Of a stretch of 64,000 nt of DNA, positions 59,672 to 64,000 are shown piece after piece (position 1 is the stretch's first letter; each line of letters opens with the position of its first letter). The notes under the pieces are model-generated. The model saw only the letters and a program-made list of their open reading frames with translations, did not search any database and was not told where the DNA came from. The stretch covers positions 1 to 64,000 of the forward strand of contig KE546983.1 in the NCBI GenBank assembly GCA_000442125.1, in the 5' to 3' direction. The stretch is from Opeltia flavorubescens (Eukaryota; Ascomycota; Lecanoromycetes; Teloschistales; Teloschistaceae). The position numbers and the translations under genes were made by a program.

Positions 59672-61205
59672 TGTCCAGTTTTATGCAATGCGTGGAGTCC
59701 TGCTTGTGAGGTAAATAGCTGCTTTCTCATTGCTGAAGATTACGCGTAGTTGCTGCGGGAACACGCGTCGCAAATTTGGCAAGAGCGAGCACCGCTATTC
59801 CTAAAAGAGCAAATACAGCCACCTCATTAACGTTTTCAGCCGCAATCTCTGCCGGCCTCCTCTTCCTTTACTCCATTCTGCCTTCAAGGTCAAGCCACGG
59901 TCAACGATGAACTGTCTGTTGTACCGCATTCAATCATTGTCACAGCCATAGAAGCAAACCTCACTTATCATCTGAGCCCAGACTACTACCGTCACGAATC
60001 CCTAGTCCTTGCGAACAGTCCAAATGATCGAGTCCAGTGATAGACCAAGTCGTCAATGCTCACAAGCCATGAGAGGAGTCCGAGACCACATTCGGCCAGG
60101 AAGCAAGTGTCACGTCCTATACTAGCCATCCCAGAGCTACCCACGGCAACCTAAGCAATATCACCATCGCTCGCCAGCCCTCGCCTCGCCTCGCCTTGGT
60201 CCCGCGCGCCGTCCCTGTCCCGCTTCAGGTAGGCATCACTGGATCAAACGTCAGCTCCAATACTGAATATGCTGCCATCATGTGGTCTTAAGCCTTTTAT
60301 GAGCAGGTAGGCACTGATGGCTATGCCTCACCTAAAGAACTATAGCTGACACCAAATTTCTAGGCCCCTATAACCCCCCCTCATCGCGCCTCACGACCAC
60401 TACATAGGGCAGCACCAAGATCTCCATACCACCCTCAATACCGTCCACAACACCGCCATCCTCACCGGTCAAATTACCGCCTCGGCATTGGCACTCCAGC
60501 AGTGCTTTGGTCGGTGTCTCCATGCCCGCCCTTCGCCTACAGCCGGCACGCACAGAGCCAGGATTTTGTGGTGGATGTGCACGATGGTGGGGGCAGCCTA
60601 GGCCTCGTGGACTGGGCATGCAAAGGGAGGAGCGCGAGAGGGGAGAAGTGGGCTTGTAGAAGATGGAGGGGAAGGAACAAGGAATCCTTGAATACCGTTG
60701 AAGTGCAAGGCTTCTGAGGAGGGGGGCATTCCGCTTGGTGGTTGGTGGATTCATGAACAAGCTTCGCTTGAATTTTTTCGCAAGCACTACTGACCCTTTG
60801 AACAGGCTATGGAGCGTAACTTCTCGCCATGGTCGGCTGCACAAGAGACTAGGTGGTGAGGAAGGTTCTGATTCTGGTTCTGATTCTGATTCTGGTACAG
60901 CGGAAGACTAGGTTACAGGAGGAAGGGCTTGGTTGAACATAGCTGATTCGAACGGGGCACAGCATGCAACCACAGTCTGACTTCATCGCTTGTCAGCGAG
61001 GGTGAGGTGGATGAGTGCCCTGACCAAAGGACGGGAGGAGAACAGTCACACAGGGTACAGAGGAATATATGGATGTGCACTCTCCGGATGGATGGATAAG
61101 AATTGGCGACAGAGGAATTGGCACTGGGAAAGCACAAGGACTAGGTAGATGTGCACTCAGCAGAAGGTGGCCTCACGCCGGATACCACCACCAATTCGTC
61201 AAATC
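59672..61205. other. No supported gene
   Basis: The left part probably holds the promoter of the PD-(D/E)XK-like gene. A CTCGC-type pentamer run lies near 60176-60196. A 158-codon minus frame (60368-60844) has no recognisable domain, is Pro/Arg-rich and is matched by a + strand frame of similar quality; it is not supported. Confidence 0.5.
60864..60894 (+). repeat. TTCTGA/TTCTGG hexamer microsatellite
   Basis: Five tandem copies of a hexamer alternating TTCTGA and TTCTGG. Too short and isolated to assign a role. Confidence 0.85.
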
Positions 61206-61600
61206 TCAAGAGGAGCGCTTCCCAGTCCCACCATCATCGGGTTTTGGTACGACATCGTCCCCCGACTCATCCGTGTCATACTCTTCGGTGCTTTGAGTAT
61301 CCTCTGAATCCTCGACCTCATTTACTTCCACTTCATCGTCTTCTTTCGCTACGTCCTCGGTATCTCTTGATTCCTTGACATCTTCCGCTTTATCGCTTTC
61401 TCAGTGCGTCCTCCGCAACCTTCGTCGCTGCATCCTCGGCATCCGCCTTCGCTGCCCGCGGTATCCATTGATTTCTCGACCTCTTCCACTTCATCGTCTT
61501 CTTTCGCTGCTTCCTCAGCATTCTCTAATTCCTCGACCTCTTCCACTTCATCGTCTTCTTTCGCTGTATGCTCAGCATCCTCCGTGGTGAGATTTGCTAC
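61206..61600 (-). pseudogene. Acidic-repeat protein fragment, at least two frame changes
   Basis: On the minus strand an acidic sequence reads AKEDDEVEEVEELENAEEA and repeats at once as AKEDDEVEEVEK, a 57-bp duplication. After a frame change it continues AKADAEDAATKVAEDALRK. After another it reads DVKESRDTEDVAKEDDEVEV, then DSEDTQSTEEYDTDESGDDV, and ends KRSS with a TGA at 61206. The composition continues across all three frames, so this is one broken gene, unless very short introns lie between. The start is unclear; an ATG near 61625 followed by a GTGAGT donor is possible. Such tails are common in histone chaperones and nucleolar proteins, but no family can be named. Confidence 0.5.
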
Positions 61601-63346
61601 TCACGCACGGAGCGACCCATCTTGATCTGACCCTTCATCCAAGCCAGTATTCGATCTATTGTCCCACCCATCGATCACCCGTTATCCAATACAGTGATCA
61701 TGGCTGCTTTCCGTGGGAGAGAGCTTGAAGAAGGATCAGGTCCGATTTTCCCGAGGGACAAGGAGGAGGGCAGGGAGGCGCACGTCACGCTCATGAGGTC
61801 TGAGGAAGGTCGTAAGGGTGAGAGGTGTGCGCAAGTTTCGGCAGGTATTTCAGTTGAGGAAAGGAATTGGCGGATGGTAGAGGGCTCAGCAGCTGCATCA
61901 GGGTGTATTTTGGAGGTGACGATGACTTGAGCGGGTTCTCCTTTGCCGGAACAAAGGCAATTGCCTAAGCGGAGTGGTCAGCTTGAGCAGCGCCCATGAC
62001 AGGGAGCGGTGTTTGCGATCGCTTGCCTGGTTGCCATGCATCATCACTCGTACATCGTGTCGAGTGACGCGAAGATCAGATGTACCTCTTCCACCTTCTC
62101 TCGACTGGAAGCTCACACCTCCACGGCACTAAGAAGCTCTGTCCTCGCTTTGCACGTTATGGCAATCGGTTTGCTCGGACTGTCCACCGCCCCAGCTCTC
62201 TGGCTTCCACTATTCACGGCGTTTGTCCCTACCATCTCTTCCACGAGTTTGTACGGTCTCTTTTCCATGAAGCACCATCCAGGTCTCAGGCGAGCTGTGC
62301 CATCGCTCTTCGTATCGTGGCAGGTTCTTTGCTTGGACCGTGCCGTCATTTCCCCTTCCCGCAGCCTCCGTCTTCCACCTCTCTCGTCATTGTAGTCCCT
62401 TCCACGAGCTTGTGTGGTCTCTCTACATCTGATACCATTCGCGGTAAATGTGGTGTTCGCAAGGTTATAACGGTAGTGTTTGCATTCGGTTGCTCGTCGT
62501 TAGCCGCAGAAGATTGACGGAGTGCGGTTGGTGAGGGAAGAGTTCGAGGAGGGGAAGCAGATGGTTGACAGCACTACCGAGACTGGTGTGGTGAAAGTGC
62601 CGAAGCTGAGAAATAACCTGACAAGCCGCTCTGGATCTCATGGTCAGCAGGAGCACAGGACTCCTGGGGTGTGAGCGCCCGGTGAGAAGGCGGCTTCTGT
62701 AGACAAGGCTGGAGCACGGAGACTTTCCCCACCTCAGTTTCTTGAGCGGGGATAAGCTTGTAGGTAGGGATAGGTGGGACAAGCAACGCCCACGCGTTTG
62801 AAGCCACCGGACTCTTCATGTTGCAGGAAACAGCATCTTTTGCAGGATAGGATTCGCTAATGGCGGGGCAAAGACTTAGCCAAATTAGGACTAGCGAACA
62901 ATGAGTTGCTCCAAACCTCAGAGCGAATTATCAGGCCTTTATGTGAAAAACGATAAATGGCAGTAACTCTACAGCAATAATAATACTAAGAGCTGTTCGT
63001 GTGGAGGGGAGTAAGGACAGGGGAAGAATGGGAGGGCTTTGAGGAGGCCGGGTATTAAGTGATGCATGCATCGCTTTTACCCTGCCTCGGTAGAAGCTTG
63101 GCATTCTGGCCCGGTTCCTTCCGCCTCAACCTTTATCCAGTTTATCTCAATGGAAACCCTTCTCAGTACTGAGCTAGGTGACCATCTGCTCTTTTCTCTC
63201 ATTCCAGCTCACAGAAATGGGTATGGCGCTACTCCAACAGCAGCGCTGTTCTACCAAGAACCTTGACACGCATGCCCACATGAGATATTTAAGCTGATAC
63301 ATCCATTGCCTCGAGCTACCACAGCGCTCGTTCCTGCAACAGTCTT
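61601..63346. other. No supported gene; diverged tandem duplication and palindrome copy 5
   Basis: Competing + strand frames at 62009-62517 (128 and 145 codons) cover a degenerate duplication of about 162 bp. The word TTCCACGAG(T/C)TTGT followed by GGTCTC lies near 62238 and again near 62400. No domain was recognised. Palindrome copy 5 lies at 63050-63082. Confidence 0.5.
63050..63082 (+). repeat. Dispersed palindrome, copy 5
   Basis: Left arm GGGTATTAAGTGATGCA and right arm TGCATCGCTTTTACCC, 24 kb from copies 1-3 and in no recognised gene. Confidence 0.88.
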
Positions 63347-63946
63347 TTGCCATCGGCTGATAAGCTCATGACGCCGGATAAATGGCCCTACAACGTGAAA
63401 TCTTTTGCTGTTCACCATGTTCTCGCTGCGAGGGCTAACACTTCAACTAGGACGAGAATCAGGTTGACTTCGATCACGCCAAGAGACCACGCGGTCGGCC
63501 CGCAGGTGCTACCAAGAACTGAACAGTACTTCAAGCTAATGACCGAAACATTGGGACGGGGGTGCACTTCTTGGATCGCAGGGCCACCGACTCGCAAAAC
63601 AGACCCGCCTCTCAACCACATCCTCGAAGCAAGATCTCGGCCGCAAGGAATTACAAGAGAGGAGTGCCGGCTGGCTCAGCGACGTGCAGGATTTCCACCA
63701 GCGGCAGAAGTCGACAGCGGCAGTCGTCGATCACCAGAGGGGTTAGGGGAAGACACCAAGAGCAGCAGGCTTGCACTGTCTGAGCTGGAGGAACAATTGA
63801 AGGAAGCGAAACAGAGGTCCACAGATTGGGATTGCGAGCTTGCAAATGGAAGAGCGGGTCGAAAAGAGCTGCAGACAGCGGAGGAAGGGATTGAGAAGGA
63901 CTGTGCTCTTTCAGGGTGCACGCGGAAGACGCGACTGGTCTTCTAG
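63347..63946 (+). pseudogene. Coiled-coil protein locus with frame switch at window end
   Basis: A 199-codon + frame ends in a good coiled coil (LALSELEEQLKEAKQRSTDW, then GRKELQTAEEGIEKDC). Upstream of about 63745, however, the better protein-like reading is in another frame: LAKQTRLSTTSSKQDLGRKE, then SAGWLSDVQDFHQRQKSTAA up to a TAG. The phrase GRKELQ occurs in both parts, suggesting an internal duplication across a frameshift. No intron of normal length explains the switch. The gene may extend past the window. Family unknown. Confidence 0.35.
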
Positions 63947-64000
63947 ATCGCCAAGATTGCAGCCCTTCCGCGGACACGCTACTGGTCGGCCCAAGGATTC

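Noticed and set aside
60368-60844. 158-codon minus-strand open frame
   Set aside because: No domain, Pro/Arg-rich, no splice context, and a comparable + strand frame overlaps it.
63739-63749. Interstitial telomere-like word GGGGTTAGGGG
   Set aside because: Only one unit, in GC-rich coding-like sequence; chance match.

Overview
This window is the left end of a linear eukaryotic chromosome, most probably from a filamentous ascomycete. It opens with 97 bp of CCCTAA telomere repeat. About 19.7 kb of extremely AT-rich sequence follows, with stops in every frame and the decay pattern of repeat-induced point mutation (RIP). Beyond that the genes carry short fungal introns (46-148 nt) with GT donors, CTGAC-like branch sites and AG acceptors. 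A leotiomycete is my guess from the protein families; the sequence does not prove it.

Layout. 1-97: telomere. 98 to about 19.8 kb: RIP-degraded transposon block. A Ty3/gypsy chromovirus (about 10.25-15.33 kb, + strand) can still be read through its mutated zinc knuckle, reverse transcriptase, integrase and chromodomain. Its reverse transcriptase is split by a 465-bp GC-rich MITE with inverted termini and an exact 8-bp target duplication. The block also holds a repeat family of about 270 bp and a diverged inverted-repeat pair. Base composition jumps to normal near 19.8 kb. 21.2-22.2 kb: an intact six-exon gene for a secreted expansin-like (double-psi beta-barrel) protein with a C-terminal CBM1-like cellulose-binding domain. 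22.2-36.3 kb: a gene graveyard. Long reading frames are broken mostly by TAG, TAA and TGA codons that C-to-T or G-to-A changes can explain; one is recognisable as a berberine-bridge-type FAD-linked oxidoreductase on the minus strand.

From 37 kb on, intact genes alternate with decayed ones: a three-exon gene for 413 aa (37.2-38.7, +), a gene for 440 aa (39.7-41.1, -), a poorly resolved spliced locus (44.6-46.4, -), a DUF7924-like gene with an 81-bp coding repeat (47.0-48.8, -), a small two-exon gene (51.3, +), a two-exon gene for 901 aa (51.8-54.5, -), a satellite of about 210 bp (56.3-57.95), a PD-(D/E)XK nuclease-like gene (58.2-59.7, -), a broken acidic-repeat gene (61.2-61.6, -) and a frame-switching coiled-coil locus at the window end.

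Two observations stand out. One is a dispersed palindrome of about 34 bp, centred on TGCATGCA, seen five times: three copies lie between two convergent genes and one each at 43.0 and 63.06 kb. The other is the presence within 12 kb of two unrelated proteins with PD-(D/E)XK-like signatures, in a window full of transposon debris. No tRNA, rRNA or CRISPR was recognised. Exon structures were read by eye from splice motifs and frame continuity; none has been checked against RNA or homologues.
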